Shown here one piece after another: positions 18,222-26,877 of a stretch of 64,000 bases of DNA (its first letter is position 1; each line of letters opens with the position of its first letter). The position numbers and the translations under genes are program-made. The stretch comes from Rubrivivax sp. (GTDB lineage: Bacteria; Pseudomonadota; Gammaproteobacteria; Burkholderiales; Burkholderiaceae_C), in contig JADJYX010000002.1 in the NCBI GenBank assembly GCA_016719535.1, forward strand, positions 105,025 to 169,024. The letters are read 5' to 3'. The notes beneath the pieces were generated by a model. The model searched no databases. It saw only the letters and a program-made list of their open reading frames with translations, and was not told where the DNA came from.

Positions 18222-20390
18222 TCAGGCCGGCGCCGCGGCGGGCGCCAGGCGGATGCGGGCATCGACCGCGCGCGCGCCCTCGGGCCAGGCCAGCAGCGGG
18301 TTGAGGTCGAGCTCGTCGATTTCGGGCAGGTCCTGCACCAGGCACGACACGCGCTCGATGACATCGGCGATGGCGGCGCGGTCCAGCGCCGGCCGGCCGC
18401 GCACGCCCTCGAGCAGGGCCGCCGCACGGATCGCGCCGAGCATGGCCGCGGCCTGCCCGGGCCCGACCGGGGCCAGCTCGAAGACGACATCGCCCAGCAC
18501 CTCGACGTGGATGCCGCCGAGGCCGAACATCAGCAGATGGCCGATGCCCGGCGCCCGGCTGGCGCCGACGATCAGCTCCTGCCCGCCGGCCAGCTGCGCC
18601 TGCACCAGGAAGCGCAGCGGAGCCTCTGCGGCCAGGCCGGCCAGCCGCTGCTGCAGGCCGCTCACCGCGGCATGCACCGCGGCCTCGTCGTGCAGGCCCA
18701 GCACCACGCCGCCGACATCGCTCTTGTGGCTGGCGGCCTCGGTGTCGATCTTCACCACCACCGGGAATCCGATCTCGCGTGCCGCCGCGGCGGCGGCCTC
18801 GGCGCCATCCACCACCTGCGCCGCGGCCAGCGGGATGCCGTAGCACCGCAGCAGCGCCAGCACGTCCTGCGCGGGCAGCTGCAGGCGGCCCGCGGCGCGG
18901 GCGCTGTCGACGATGGCGCGGGCCCGCGGCGCATCGATGCCCGGTGGCCGGCGCGGGGTCGGCGCCGGACGCTGGCGCAGCCGCGGCCCGCGCCACAGCG
19001 CGGCCAGCGCGCGCGCGGCATCGCCGGGGTAGGCGAAGCACGGCACGCCGCCGTCCTGCAGGATCGCGCGCGTGGCCTGGAAGCGCGGCTGCGTCGGGTC
19101 GGTCATGAAGTTGCACACCAGCGGCTTGCGCTGCTGCGCGCTGGCGGCCACGATCTCGTGCGCGATGCCCTGCGTGTCGGTGAACGAGGGCGTGACGAAG
19201 GCCACCAGCAGCGCGTCGATGGCGTCGTCGTCGAGCAGCGCCTGCAGCGCGGCGCGGAAATGCCCGGGCCCTGCGGTGGCGATCACGTCCACCGGGTTGT
19301 CCAGCGCGGCCTGCGGCAGCAGCGCCGCGCGCAGCCGCTGCACCGTGGCCTCGGCCAGCGCCGGCACCTGCAGCCCCTGCGACACCAGCGCATCGGTGGC
19401 GATCACCGCCGGGCCGCCGGTATTGGTGAGCACGGCCGTGCGCGGGCCGCGCGGCGCCGGCTGGGTGGCATGGGCCATGGCGGCACGGATGAGCTCGCCC
19501 TCGTCGTCGAAGGCGATGATGCCGGCGCGCTCGAAGACGAGGTCGGTCACCCGGCCCGCGCCGGCGAGTGCGCCGGTGTGCGACGAGGCGGCCTGCGCGC
19601 CGCGCTCGGTGCGGCCGGCGCGCATCGCCAGCACCGGCTTGCGCGCGGTGACGGCGCGCGCCACCTCGAGAAACCCGGCCGGCTCGGCCAGGCCCTCGGT
19701 ATAGAGCACCACCACGCGGGTGCCGGGGTCGTCGCCATAGAAGCGCAGGATCTCGGTGATCGACACATCGCAGCCGTTGCCGTTGGAGGCGTACAGGCGC
19801 ACGCCCACGCCGATGTCGGCCAGCCCCTGCAGGATGAAGCCGCCCACGCCACCGCTTTGCGCCACCAGCGAGACGCCGCCGGCGGCCGGCAGCGTATTGG
19901 TGAAGTTGCAGTAGGCGCGCAGCGACGGATCGGTATTGATGATGCCCTGGCAGTTGGGCCCCAGCACGCGGATGCCGCTGAGCCGCGCCTCGTCCATGAA
20001 GGCCTGCTGCAGCCGCAGGCCCTGCTCGCCGAGTTCGCCGAAGCCGGCCGAGTTGATGATCACCGCGCGCACGCCCCTGGCGCCGCACTGCGCCATCAGG
20101 CCGGGCACCTGCGCGGCCGGCACCACCAGGTGCACCAGGTCCACCTCGCCCGGCACCTCGGGCAGGCCGGGGTAGGCCGGCAGGCCGAGGATCTGCGTCG
20201 CGCTGGGGTGCACCGGGTAGATCGGCCCGCGGTAGCCGAAGGCCTGCAGGTTGGCGATGATCGAGTGGCCGATCGCGTGCTCGCGCGCCGAGGCGCCCAC
20301 CACCGCGACCGAGCGCGGCCAGAACAGCGCCTCCAGCCCGTCGCGCGGGGCCGGGCGCAACGCCGCGCCGCTCACGCGGGCACCCCGCAC
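18222..20390 (-). CDS. acyl-CoA synthetase (NDP-forming) / CoA-binding ATP-grasp protein
   Basis: 722 aa single-chain ligase of the ADP-forming acyl-CoA synthetase superfamily. Order: CoA-binding Rossmann domain (FWPRSVAVVGAS, about 24-120), two succinyl-CoA ligase-like flavodoxin domains with the phospho-His motif SSHTGALAG at about 268, and a C-terminal ATP-grasp domain (PVVVKIDTEAASHKSDVGGV and LMFGLGGIHVEVLGDV). It interconverts acid plus CoA plus ATP with acyl-CoA plus ADP and phosphate. GTG starts exist at 20390 and 20375. It follows the dehydratase-like gene by about 50 bp. Confidence 0.9.
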   Translation of the reverse strand: MRGARVSGAALRPAPRDGLEALFWPRSVAVVGASAREHAIGHSIIANLQAFGYRGPIYPVHPSATQILGLPAYPGLPEVPGEVDLVHLVVPAAQVPGLMAQCGARGVRAVIINSAGFGELGEQGLRLQQAFMDEARLSGIRVLGPNCQGIINTDPSLRAYCNFTNTLPAAGGVSLVAQSGGVGGFILQGLADIGVGVRLYASNGNGCDVSITEILRFYGDDPGTRVVVLYTEGLAEPAGFLEVARAVTARKPVLAMRAGRTERGAQAASSHTGALAGAGRVTDLVFERAGIIAFDDEGELIRAAMAHATQPAPRGPRTAVLTNTGGPAVIATDALVSQGLQVPALAEATVQRLRAALLPQAALDNPVDVIATAGPGHFRAALQALLDDDAIDALLVAFVTPSFTDTQGIAHEIVAASAQQRKPLVCNFMTDPTQPRFQATRAILQDGGVPCFAYPGDAARALAALWRGPRLRQRPAPTPRRPPGIDAPRARAIVDSARAAGRLQLPAQDVLALLRCYGIPLAAAQVVDGAEAAAAAAREIGFPVVVKIDTEAASHKSDVGGVVLGLHDEAAVHAAVSGLQQRLAGLAAEAPLRFLVQAQLAGGQELIVGASRAPGIGHLLMFGLGGIHVEVLGDVVFELAPVGPGQAAAMLGAIRAAALLEGVRGRPALDRAAIADVIERVSCLVQDLPEIDELDLNPLLAWPEGARAVDARIRLAPAAAPA

Positions 20391-20442
20391 GCTGCGCGCG
20401 GCCGCGCCGCGCGGGAACTGGCGTCCGCCCAGGCCGTGCGTG

Positions 20443-21681
20443 TCATGCGCGCTCCAGCAACTGCTCGACGAAGGCCTCGACGTTGATGCGCGTCTGTTCG
20501 TCGGAGACGCAGCGCAGGTCGTTCAGGTCGCCCGAGATCACCAGCGAGGGCACGCCGGTGCGCGCCTCCAGGCGCTGCGGCAGACCGTAGCGGTTGTTGG
20601 AGTTGTTGGGGCAGGTCTTGGCGTCGTGGTAGATGATGCCGTCGACGCCGAAGCGCTCGATCGTGTCCTGCAGGTAGCGCTCCTTGTAGGCCTCGTCGCG
20701 CACGATGAACAGCTGCAGGTAGGCGCGCGCCATGCTGCGGAAGGGATCGGCGCCGTCGAAGGCCTTGAACACCCAGCTGCTGCAGTAGGTCGAGGCCACC
20801 ACCGCCGTGCGCTGGCTGGCGAAGAGCTCGGAATGCTGGCGCAGCCGGCCCCACACCGGCATGCCTTCCCAGTACAGGCGCAGCTGCTCGCGCTCGACCG
20901 CGGCCACGCCGCCGGCGATGCGCTGGCGCATCTCGGCCAGCAGCTCGCGGTAGTAGTCCAGCGCCTGCGGCGTGCCGCGCAGGCACACGGCCGGGCCCAT
21001 GTGGATGGTGCCGTCGAAGAAGGTCAGCGGCGCCGGACGGTGCGCGGCGGTGGCCAGCACCTCGCCCCACAGGTCGCTGCACTGGCGCGACAGGGCCACC
21101 GTCTCGCGCAGGCGGTCGATGTCCAGCCGGGTGCCCGCCACCTGCTCGAGCGTGGGCACCAGGGCCTCGATCTGGCGCGCCACGTCTTCCACCGGGCCGG
21201 CCTCGACGTCGATCACGCTGCGCGGGCTGGTGATGCCGATGCACGGCACCTTCAGCTCGCGCGCATACCAGCCGAACCAGTCCTGCACGTCGCGGCACTG
21301 GTTGGTGTTGTAGACCAGCACGTCGGGCCGGGGCACGCGCTCGATGTCGGGGTAGGCCTTGGTCAGCGGCGTGGTGCCCTGCAGGTAGGCGCCGATGTCC
21401 GACGTGAGGTAGGAGCAGATGTCGGGCGAGTAGCCGAGCGCATTGGCCCTGGGGATGAGGTCGGTGGCGCAGCGCGACGAACCCAGCAGCGCGCCGTGGT
21501 TCTCGGGGAAATAGACGACATAGCCCATCGCGCGCAGCAGCTCGGCCGGGCCGACGCTGGTGCACCAGGCGACCTTGCGGCTGCCGGTCCTGGCGGCGTG
21601 GTCGAGCTCGCGGAAATACTCGCCCATCATCTGGCCCATGCGGGCGGCGGCGGCGATGGGCTTGCGGGCGGCGGCATTCAT
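20443..21681 (-). CDS. 2-hydroxyacyl-CoA dehydratase / double-cubane cluster protein-like iron-sulfur enzyme
   Basis: 412 aa protein of the HgdB/BcrBC/FldBC family. Family marks: CTSVGPAELLRAMGYVVYFPE (Cys40), YNTNQCRDVQDWF (Cys129), YCSSWVFKAFDG and GIIYHDAKTCPNNSNNRYGL near the C terminus. Classical dehydratases and benzoyl-CoA reductases need two different such subunits; only one is encoded here. Single-subunit relatives include E. coli YjiM and the double-cubane cluster protein (DCCP) of Carboxydothermus, which carries an Fe8S9 cluster and reduces small molecules with ATP-driven electrons. The activator gene overlaps it (ATGA). Substrate unknown. Confidence 0.85.
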   Translation of the reverse strand: MNAAARKPIAAAARMGQMMGEYFRELDHAARTGSRKVAWCTSVGPAELLRAMGYVVYFPENHGALLGSSRCATDLIPRANALGYSPDICSYLTSDIGAYLQGTTPLTKAYPDIERVPRPDVLVYNTNQCRDVQDWFGWYARELKVPCIGITSPRSVIDVEAGPVEDVARQIEALVPTLEQVAGTRLDIDRLRETVALSRQCSDLWGEVLATAAHRPAPLTFFDGTIHMGPAVCLRGTPQALDYYRELLAEMRQRIAGGVAAVEREQLRLYWEGMPVWGRLRQHSELFASQRTAVVASTYCSSWVFKAFDGADPFRSMARAYLQLFIVRDEAYKERYLQDTIERFGVDGIIYHDAKTCPNNSNNRYGLPQRLEARTGVPSLVISGDLNDLRCVSDEQTRINVEAFVEQLLERA

Positions 21682-22523
21682 GCGGATTCCTCGCGGGGTT
21701 CGGCGGCGGCGTCGGTGGCGCCGCCGTCCAGGGCATGCAGCGCGGCGCCGATGGCACCCACGAACTGCGGCTGTTCACAGGTGAGCACCGGCCGCCCGAT
21801 CAGCTCGGCCGTCATCTGCACCAGATAGGGGTTGTGCGCGACCACGCCGCCGGTCATCACGACCTGTTCGCCCAGGGCGTCCATCTCGAGCACGCGCTTG
21901 ACCATCGAGTAGTAGATGCCCTTGACGATGTCGGGCACCGGCCGGCCGGCGCGGATGCTCTCGAGCACCTCGGTGGCCGAGAACACCGTGCAGTAGCTGC
22001 CCAGCTTGACCATGTCGCGCGCCTGGCGCGCATGGTCGTCCATCTGCGGCAGCGAGATGTCGAGCCGGTGCGCCATCTCCTCGAGAAAGGCGCCGGTGCC
22101 GGCCGCGCACTTGCGGTTCATCTTGAACGACTGGCGCCGCCCGGCGGCGTCGACCTTGACGACCTTGTTGTCCTGCCCGCCGATGTCGATCACGGTGATG
22201 GCGCGCGGAAAGGCCTGGTAGGCGCCGCGCGCCAGGCAGCCGATCTCGGTGCGCGTGGCCTCGGTGACGAAGGCCACGTTGTTGCGCCCGTAGCCGGTGG
22301 CCACCGCGGCGGCGACGTCGTCGCGCGTGGCGCCGGCCATCTGCAGCGCATCGTCGAGGCAGGCGCGCGCGGTCTGCGCGAAGTCGACCCCGCTCTTGCG
22401 CACCGCATGCCCGCGCAGGCGGTGCGCGCCGTCGATCAGCGCCACCTTGGTGCGCGACGAGCCGAGGTCGAGCCCCAGATACAGGGCGGCGCCGGGCGGA
22501 TGGGGGTCGATGCGGGCATTCAT
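21678..22523 (-). CDS. acyl-CoA dehydratase activase (BadF/BadG/HgdC-type ATPase)
   Basis: 281 aa ASKHA-fold ATPase. The nucleotide-binding start is YLGLDLGSSRTKVALID, with VIDIGGQDNK and TGGVVAHNPYLV as further phosphate loops. Cys139 (NRKCAAGTGAF) and Cys178 (GSYCTVFSATE) are 39 residues apart, as in HgdC, where two subunits share one [4Fe-4S] cluster. ATP hydrolysis in this family fires one low-potential electron into the partner enzyme, here the overlapping dehydratase/DCCP-like gene (ATGA overlap). The cluster is oxygen-sensitive in known members. Confidence 0.9.
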   Translation of the reverse strand: MNARIDPHPPGAALYLGLDLGSSRTKVALIDGAHRLRGHAVRKSGVDFAQTARACLDDALQMAGATRDDVAAAVATGYGRNNVAFVTEATRTEIGCLARGAYQAFPRAITVIDIGGQDNKVVKVDAAGRRQSFKMNRKCAAGTGAFLEEMAHRLDISLPQMDDHARQARDMVKLGSYCTVFSATEVLESIRAGRPVPDIVKGIYYSMVKRVLEMDALGEQVVMTGGVVAHNPYLVQMTAELIGRPVLTCEQPQFVGAIGAALHALDGGATDAAAEPREESA

Positions 22524-22654
22524 CGCGGCGCGATCGGTGGTGGACGATGCGGCCGAGCGTAGGCCGTCGGCGGCGCCGGCGCGAGCCGGTTCCGGCGCCG
22601 CCTGTCCGCTTCGGGCAGCGCGCCGGGCCGGACAAACCCGGACCGACCGGCGCT

Positions 22655-23683
22655 TCAGCGCCCGCGCAGCGTCTGCGAGGGGCTCTGGCCGAACTGGCGC
22701 GCGTAGGTCGCCGCAAAGCGCCCGAAGTGGCCGAAGCCCCAGCGCAGCGCGACAGCGGCCACGCTGCCGTCGCCCGCCGCCAGGTCGGCACGGGCGCCGT
22801 CGAGCCGCAGCGCACGCAGCCAGCGCATCGGCGAGCAGCCGTGGCAGGCCTGGAAGCCCGCGCTCAGCGTGCGCAGGCTCACGCCCGCGGCCTGCGCCAC
22901 CTCGGCCAGCGTCAAGGGCTCGGCGGCATGGGCGCGCATGAATTCCTCGGCCCGGCGCACATGGCGCGGCGCCGGCGGCGGCACCGGGCTCGCCAGGCCG
23001 TCGCTGTAGGTGTGGCGGTGTTCGGTCAGCAGCGTCAGCACCGCCAGCTCCACCAGCTGCCGGTGCAGGCGCGGCGCCAGCGGCGGTGGCGGCGGCGCCT
23101 CGGCGCAGTCGGTCAGCAGCCGGGTCAGGGCCAGCCAGCGCCGCGCGGCGCCGCTGCCCGCGGGCATCAGCGGCTCGAACTCGGGCGGGCGCGGCAGCGG
23201 CCGGCCGAGCAACTGCGCGCAGGTGCCGGCCACCTCGTCACGCGACAGCCGCACGTGCAGCCGCTGGCTGTCGGCGCTGAAGCGCTTGACGACGCCGCAG
23301 GTGGCCGAATCGACCATCACCAGCCCGGCGCCACCGCTGCCGCCGCAATGGCCGGCGTCGACCTGCGCCTGCCCGCGCAACTGGGTGCTCACCAGGTAGA
23401 ACGACTGCGGCGCCTGCTGCTGAAGTTCGACCTCGGCGTCGAAACTCAGCGTGGACAGCAGCATCGAGCCCAGCGCGTCGCGCCGCCAGCGCATGCGAAA
23501 GGCCGAGCGCGGGCCGAGCACGTGCAGCCGGTTCGGGCTGTAGACATCGGCCAGCAGGCTCGATGCACGATCGGGATCGAATACCAGCTCTTCCACCGCC
23601 GCGGGGCTGCCGCCGGAGGCAGCCGGTGGCGGCACCAGCGCCTGCCGCGCCGGGCCGGCACAGGAGCGGTGGGGGCTCGTCAT
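22655..23683 (-). CDS. AraC family transcriptional regulator
   Basis: 342 aa. The N-terminal half (about 30-230) looks like the AraC-binding-like sensor domain of the XylS/FeaR group. The C-terminal 100 residues hold two helix-turn-helix units: LTLAEVAQAAGVSLRTLSAGF and VAAVALRWGFGHFGRFAATY, ending RQFGQSPSQTLRGR as usual. The activase operon starts about 130 bp further on in the same direction, so it is the likely target. The intervening bases are rich in GC hairpins that could act as a terminator for this gene. Confidence 0.9.
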   Translation of the reverse strand: MTSPHRSCAGPARQALVPPPAASGGSPAAVEELVFDPDRASSLLADVYSPNRLHVLGPRSAFRMRWRRDALGSMLLSTLSFDAEVELQQQAPQSFYLVSTQLRGQAQVDAGHCGGSGGAGLVMVDSATCGVVKRFSADSQRLHVRLSRDEVAGTCAQLLGRPLPRPPEFEPLMPAGSGAARRWLALTRLLTDCAEAPPPPPLAPRLHRQLVELAVLTLLTEHRHTYSDGLASPVPPPAPRHVRRAEEFMRAHAAEPLTLAEVAQAAGVSLRTLSAGFQACHGCSPMRWLRALRLDGARADLAAGDGSVAAVALRWGFGHFGRFAATYARQFGQSPSQTLRGR

Positions 23684-23724
23684 GCCGCCTTATACAGCCC
23701 GGGGATCGAGTCGAAAAGCCACCG

Positions 23725-23773
23725 TTGACACGAATTTCGTGCAACACGAGAATCGTGCACCACGAAGTTCGTG
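23725..23773 (+). promoter_or_regulatory. vapBC promoter with three phased palindromic operators
   Basis: Three 13-bp palindromes of the form CACGANNNTCGTG lie at 23729-23741 (CACGAATTTCGTG), 23745-23757 (CACGAGAATCGTG) and 23761-23773 (CACGAAGTTCGTG). Their spacing is exactly 16 bp. The first overlaps a perfect -35 box (TTGACA, 23725-23730); with a 17-bp spacer, GAGAAT at 23748-23753 is a reasonable -10 within the second. This is the expected layout for autorepression by a dimeric antitoxin that binds cooperatively, sitting just before the vapB start at 23784. Confidence 0.8.
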
Positions 23774-23783
23774 ATCAGCATCC

Positions 23784-24023
23784 GTGAAAAACGTCACCGT
23801 CACCATGGAAGACAGCGTCGCCGAATGGGCGCGGCTCGAGGCCGCACGGCGCAACACCAGCGTGTCGCGGCTGGTCGGCGAGATGCTGGCCGAGAAGATG
23901 CGGCGCACCGACCGCTACGAGCGCGCCATGCGCGAGGCGCTGCAGTTTCGGCCCGTCCCTTTTGAAGGCCCCTTCCTGAAGCGCGACGAGATCTATGCCG
24001 AGCGCCTCGACCGTTTTCGTTGA
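23784..24023 (+). CDS. VapB-like antitoxin (ribbon-helix-helix type)
   Basis: 79 aa. Starts MKNVTVTMEDSVAEWARLEA followed by ARRNTSVSRLVGEMLAEKM, which reads as a beta strand plus two helices (MetJ/Arc ribbon-helix-helix fold). The Arg/Phe-rich C-terminal tail (FRPVPFEGPFLKRDEIYAERL) would wrap the toxin. The toxin gene overlaps by 29 bp. A triple palindrome directly upstream is the probable operator. The family assignment rests on fold pattern and context. Confidence 0.82.
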   Translation: MKNVTVTMEDSVAEWARLEAARRNTSVSRLVGEMLAEKMRRTDRYERAMREALQFRPVPFEGPFLKRDEIYAERLDRFR

Positions 24024-24450
24024 CACCAACGTCTTGCTGTATGCGGTCGACCCCCGCCAGCCGAACAAGCAGGCCCGGGCACAGGCCTGGCTGCAGCATT
24101 GCTGGCGACATGACTGCGGCCGCATCAGCACCCAGGTGCTGCATGAGCTGTTCACCAATCTTCGGCGCGTGGCACCGTCGCTGGCCGTCGAAGACGCGCG
24201 CCGGCTGGTGCGCGAATACCGCGCCTGGACACCCTGGATCGTCGATGATGAAACGGTCGACAGCGCGTGGCAGCTGCAGGACCGGTTCAGCTTCAACTAC
24301 TGGGACGCGCTGATGGTCGCCGCGGCCCTGCAGCAGGGCTGCAGTTGCATGCTGTCCGAAGACCTGCAGCACGACCAGGTGATCGACAAGCTGCGCATCG
24401 TCAACCCATTCCTTCTCGGCCCCGAGATCCTGGACGCCCCCGCCCCATGA
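23995..24450 (+). CDS. VapC-like PIN domain ribonuclease toxin
   Basis: 151 aa PIN-domain protein. The acidic catalytic set is present: Asp in TVFVDTNVLLYAVD, Glu in LHELFTNL, and Asp in FSFNYWDALMVAAAL with a later SEDLQHDQVID. PIN toxins cut tRNA or rRNA when freed from the antitoxin. Its start lies inside vapB and its stop overlaps the hisC start (ATGA), so vapB, vapC and hisC are probably on one transcript. Confidence 0.9.
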   Translation: MPSASTVFVDTNVLLYAVDPRQPNKQARAQAWLQHCWRHDCGRISTQVLHELFTNLRRVAPSLAVEDARRLVREYRAWTPWIVDDETVDSAWQLQDRFSFNYWDALMVAAALQQGCSCMLSEDLQHDQVIDKLRIVNPFLLGPEILDAPAP

Positions 24451-25535
24451 CCCCCCCCCTCGCCGAACGCCTGCTGCACACCATCCGCCAGGACGTGCAG
24501 TCGATGCACGCCTATGCCATCCAGCCCAGCGCCGGGCTGATCAAGCTCGACGCGATGGAAAACCCCTTCACGCTGCCGCCCGAGCTGCAGCGCGAACTGG
24601 GCGAGCGGCTGGCCAAGGTGGCGATCAACCGCTACCCGGCAGCCAGCAGCGCCGCGGTGATCGAGCGCCTGATGGCCTTTGCCCAGGTGCCCTCCGGCTG
24701 CAGGGTGATGCTGGGCAACGGGTCGGACGAGCTGATCGACATCCTGTCGGTGGCCTGCGACCGGCCCGGCGCCACCGTGCTGGCGCCGCTGCCGGGCTTC
24801 GTGATGTACGAGATGTCGGCGCGCCTGCGCGGGCTGGCGTTCGTCGGCGTGCCGCTGACGCCGGCGTTCGAGCTCGACGAGGCGGCGATGCTGGCCGCCA
24901 TCGAGCGGCACCGCCCGGCGCTGACCTATATCGCCTACCCCAACAACCCGACCGCCAACCTCTTCGACGACGCCGTCATCGACCGCATCGTGGCCGCGGT
25001 GGGCGCGCAGCGCGGGCTCGTGGTGTTCGACGAGGCCTACCAGCCGTTTGCCTCGCGCAGCCGCATGGCCAGCCTGGCGCGGCACGACCATGTGCTGGTG
25101 ATGCGCACGCTGTCCAAATTCGGCCTCGCCGGCGTGCGCCTGGGCTACCTGTGCGGCGCGGCAGCGCTGATCGACGAGGTGGAGAAGGTGCGCCCGCCCT
25201 ACAACGTGAGCGTGCTCAATGCCGAGGCGACGCTGTTCGCGCTCGACCATGCCGACGAATACGCGCGCCAGGCCGCGCTGCTGCGCGCCGAGCGCGACCG
25301 CCTGCAGGCCGCGCTGCGCGCCCTGCCCGGCGTGACGCCCTTTCCGAGCGAGGCCAACATGATCCTCGTGCGCGTGCCCGATTCGCAGCGCGCCTTCGAC
25401 GGCATGAAGCAGCGTGGCGTGCTGGTCAAGCACATCGCCGGGCTGCACCCGCTGCTGGCCAACTGCCTGCGGCTGACGGTCGGCGCGCCGGGCGAGAATG
25501 ACGCCATGATGGCGGCCCTGAAGGCGAGTCTCTAG
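24447..25535 (+). CDS. hisC: histidinol-phosphate aminotransferase
   Basis: PLP enzyme that converts imidazole acetol phosphate to histidinol phosphate, 362 aa. Family landmarks: LDAMENPFTLPPELQ at the N terminus, NGSDELIDIL, YIAYPNNPTANLFD, VVFDEAYQPF, and the PLP lysine in TLSKFGLAGVRLGYL. The start overlaps vapC (ATGA); hisB begins immediately after the stop (TAGATG). In many Burkholderiales this gene follows hisG and hisD; here a toxin-antitoxin module stands in front instead. Confidence 0.96.
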   Translation: MTPPLAERLLHTIRQDVQSMHAYAIQPSAGLIKLDAMENPFTLPPELQRELGERLAKVAINRYPAASSAAVIERLMAFAQVPSGCRVMLGNGSDELIDILSVACDRPGATVLAPLPGFVMYEMSARLRGLAFVGVPLTPAFELDEAAMLAAIERHRPALTYIAYPNNPTANLFDDAVIDRIVAAVGAQRGLVVFDEAYQPFASRSRMASLARHDHVLVMRTLSKFGLAGVRLGYLCGAAALIDEVEKVRPPYNVSVLNAEATLFALDHADEYARQAALLRAERDRLQAALRALPGVTPFPSEANMILVRVPDSQRAFDGMKQRGVLVKHIAGLHPLLANCLRLTVGAPGENDAMMAALKASL

Positions 25536-26135
25536 ATGGAACTGCAGCACCGCACGGCCGAGATCCGGCGCGACACGAACGAAACGAAGATCCGCGTGCG
25601 GGTCGACCTCGACGGCACGGGCCGCTCGAAGCTGGCCACCGGCATCGGCTTCTTCGACCACATGCTCGACCAGGTGGCCCGCCACGGGCTGATCGACCTC
25701 GAGGTCGAGGCCGAGGGCGACCTGCACATCGACGGCCACCACACGGTGGAGGACGTCGGCATCACGCTCGGCCAGGCCTTTGCCCAGGCGGTGGGCGACA
25801 AGAAGGGCATCACCCGCTACGGCCATGCCTACGTGCCGCTGGACGAGGCGCTGTCGCGCGTGGTGGTCGACTTTTCCGGCCGCCCCGGGCTGCACCTGCG
25901 CGTGGCCTTCAAGGCCGGCATGATCGGCGGCTTCGATACCCAGCTCGCCTACGAATTCTTCCAGGGCTTCGCCAACCACGCCCAGGTCACGCTGCACATC
26001 GACAACCTGCACGGCGACAACGCCCACCACCAGTGCGAGTCGATCTTCAAGGCCTTCGCGCGCGCGCTGCGCATGGCCCTGACACCCGACCCGCGCGCGG
26101 CCGGGGTCATTCCCTCCACCAAAGGCAGCCTTTGA
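25536..26135 (+). CDS. hisB: imidazoleglycerol-phosphate dehydratase
   Basis: 199 aa manganese enzyme of histidine synthesis, monofunctional (no phosphatase domain). The metal-binding motifs are intact: GFFDHMLDQVARHG, DGHHTVEDVGI and GDNAHHQCESIFKAFARAL. It ends GVIPSTKGSL, as is typical. It begins on the base after the hisC stop codon, so translation is coupled. Confidence 0.97.
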   Translation: MELQHRTAEIRRDTNETKIRVRVDLDGTGRSKLATGIGFFDHMLDQVARHGLIDLEVEAEGDLHIDGHHTVEDVGITLGQAFAQAVGDKKGITRYGHAYVPLDEALSRVVVDFSGRPGLHLRVAFKAGMIGGFDTQLAYEFFQGFANHAQVTLHIDNLHGDNAHHQCESIFKAFARALRMALTPDPRAAGVIPSTKGSL

Positions 26136-26165
26136 GATGAGCCGCCTGACGCAGGGGCCGGTGCG

Positions 26166-26813
26166 ATGAGCCGCACCGTGGCCGTCGTCGACTACGGCAT
26201 GGGCAACCTGCGCTCGGTGTCGCAGGCGGTCCTGCATGTCGCCGCCGGCAGCGGCGTGACGGTGATCGTCACCCAGCGCCCGGACGAGGTCTACGCCGCC
26301 GAGCGCGTGGTGCTGCCCGGCCAGGGCGCGATGCGCGACTGCATGCGCGAACTGCGGGATTCCGGCCTGCGGGAAGCCGTGCTGCACGCCGCCGCGAACA
26401 AGCCGCTGATGGGCGTCTGCGTGGGCATGCAGATGCTGCTGACGCACAGCGAGGAGCAGGACACGCCGGGGCTGGATCTCTTCCCCGGCGAGGTGCGACG
26501 CTTCCGCCTCGACGGGCAGTTGCAGCCCGACGGCAGCCGCTACAAGGTGCCGCAGATGGGCTGGAACCGCGTGCGCCAGGAGCGGGCGCACCCGGTCTGG
26601 GGCGAGGTGCCGGACGAGAGCTGGTTCTATTTCGTGCACAGCTACCATGCCGAGCCGGCCAACCCGGCGCACAGCGCCGGCAGCACCGACTACGGCCTGC
26701 GCTTTACCTGCGCGCTGGCGCGGGATAACATTTTTGCGACCCAGTTCCACCCCGAGAAGAGCGCCGGACACGGCTTGGCCCTGTACCGCAACTTCCTGTG
26801 CTGGAAGCCCTGA
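26166..26813 (+). CDS. hisH: imidazole glycerol phosphate synthase, glutaminase subunit
   Basis: Class I glutamine amidotransferase that feeds ammonia to HisF, 215 aa. Catalytic Cys85 is in LMGVCVGMQMLL; the His/Glu pair is in ATQFHPEKSAGHG. The oxyanion and interface sequence MGWNRV is present. It is separated from hisB by 30 bp. The following 64 bp before hisA is C-rich with no gene. Confidence 0.96.
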   Translation: MSRTVAVVDYGMGNLRSVSQAVLHVAAGSGVTVIVTQRPDEVYAAERVVLPGQGAMRDCMRELRDSGLREAVLHAAANKPLMGVCVGMQMLLTHSEEQDTPGLDLFPGEVRRFRLDGQLQPDGSRYKVPQMGWNRVRQERAHPVWGEVPDESWFYFVHSYHAEPANPAHSAGSTDYGLRFTCALARDNIFATQFHPEKSAGHGLALYRNFLCWKP

Positions 26814-26877
26814 GCCTTTCCCCTTCTCCCCCCTCCACCCGATCCTTCCGGATCCCCACCCCAGCTCCACCCGAGCC

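Noticed and set aside
18507..20486. A 659-codon plus-strand frame
   Set aside because: Antisense to the NDP-forming acyl-CoA ligase; composition (Arg/His/Gln/Ala) is that of a high-GC shadow.
20443..21681. Calling the dehydratase-like gene benzoyl-CoA reductase
   Set aside because: Benzoyl-CoA reductase needs two different catalytic subunits plus two activator subunits; only one of each is present, and no anaerobic benzoate genes surround it.
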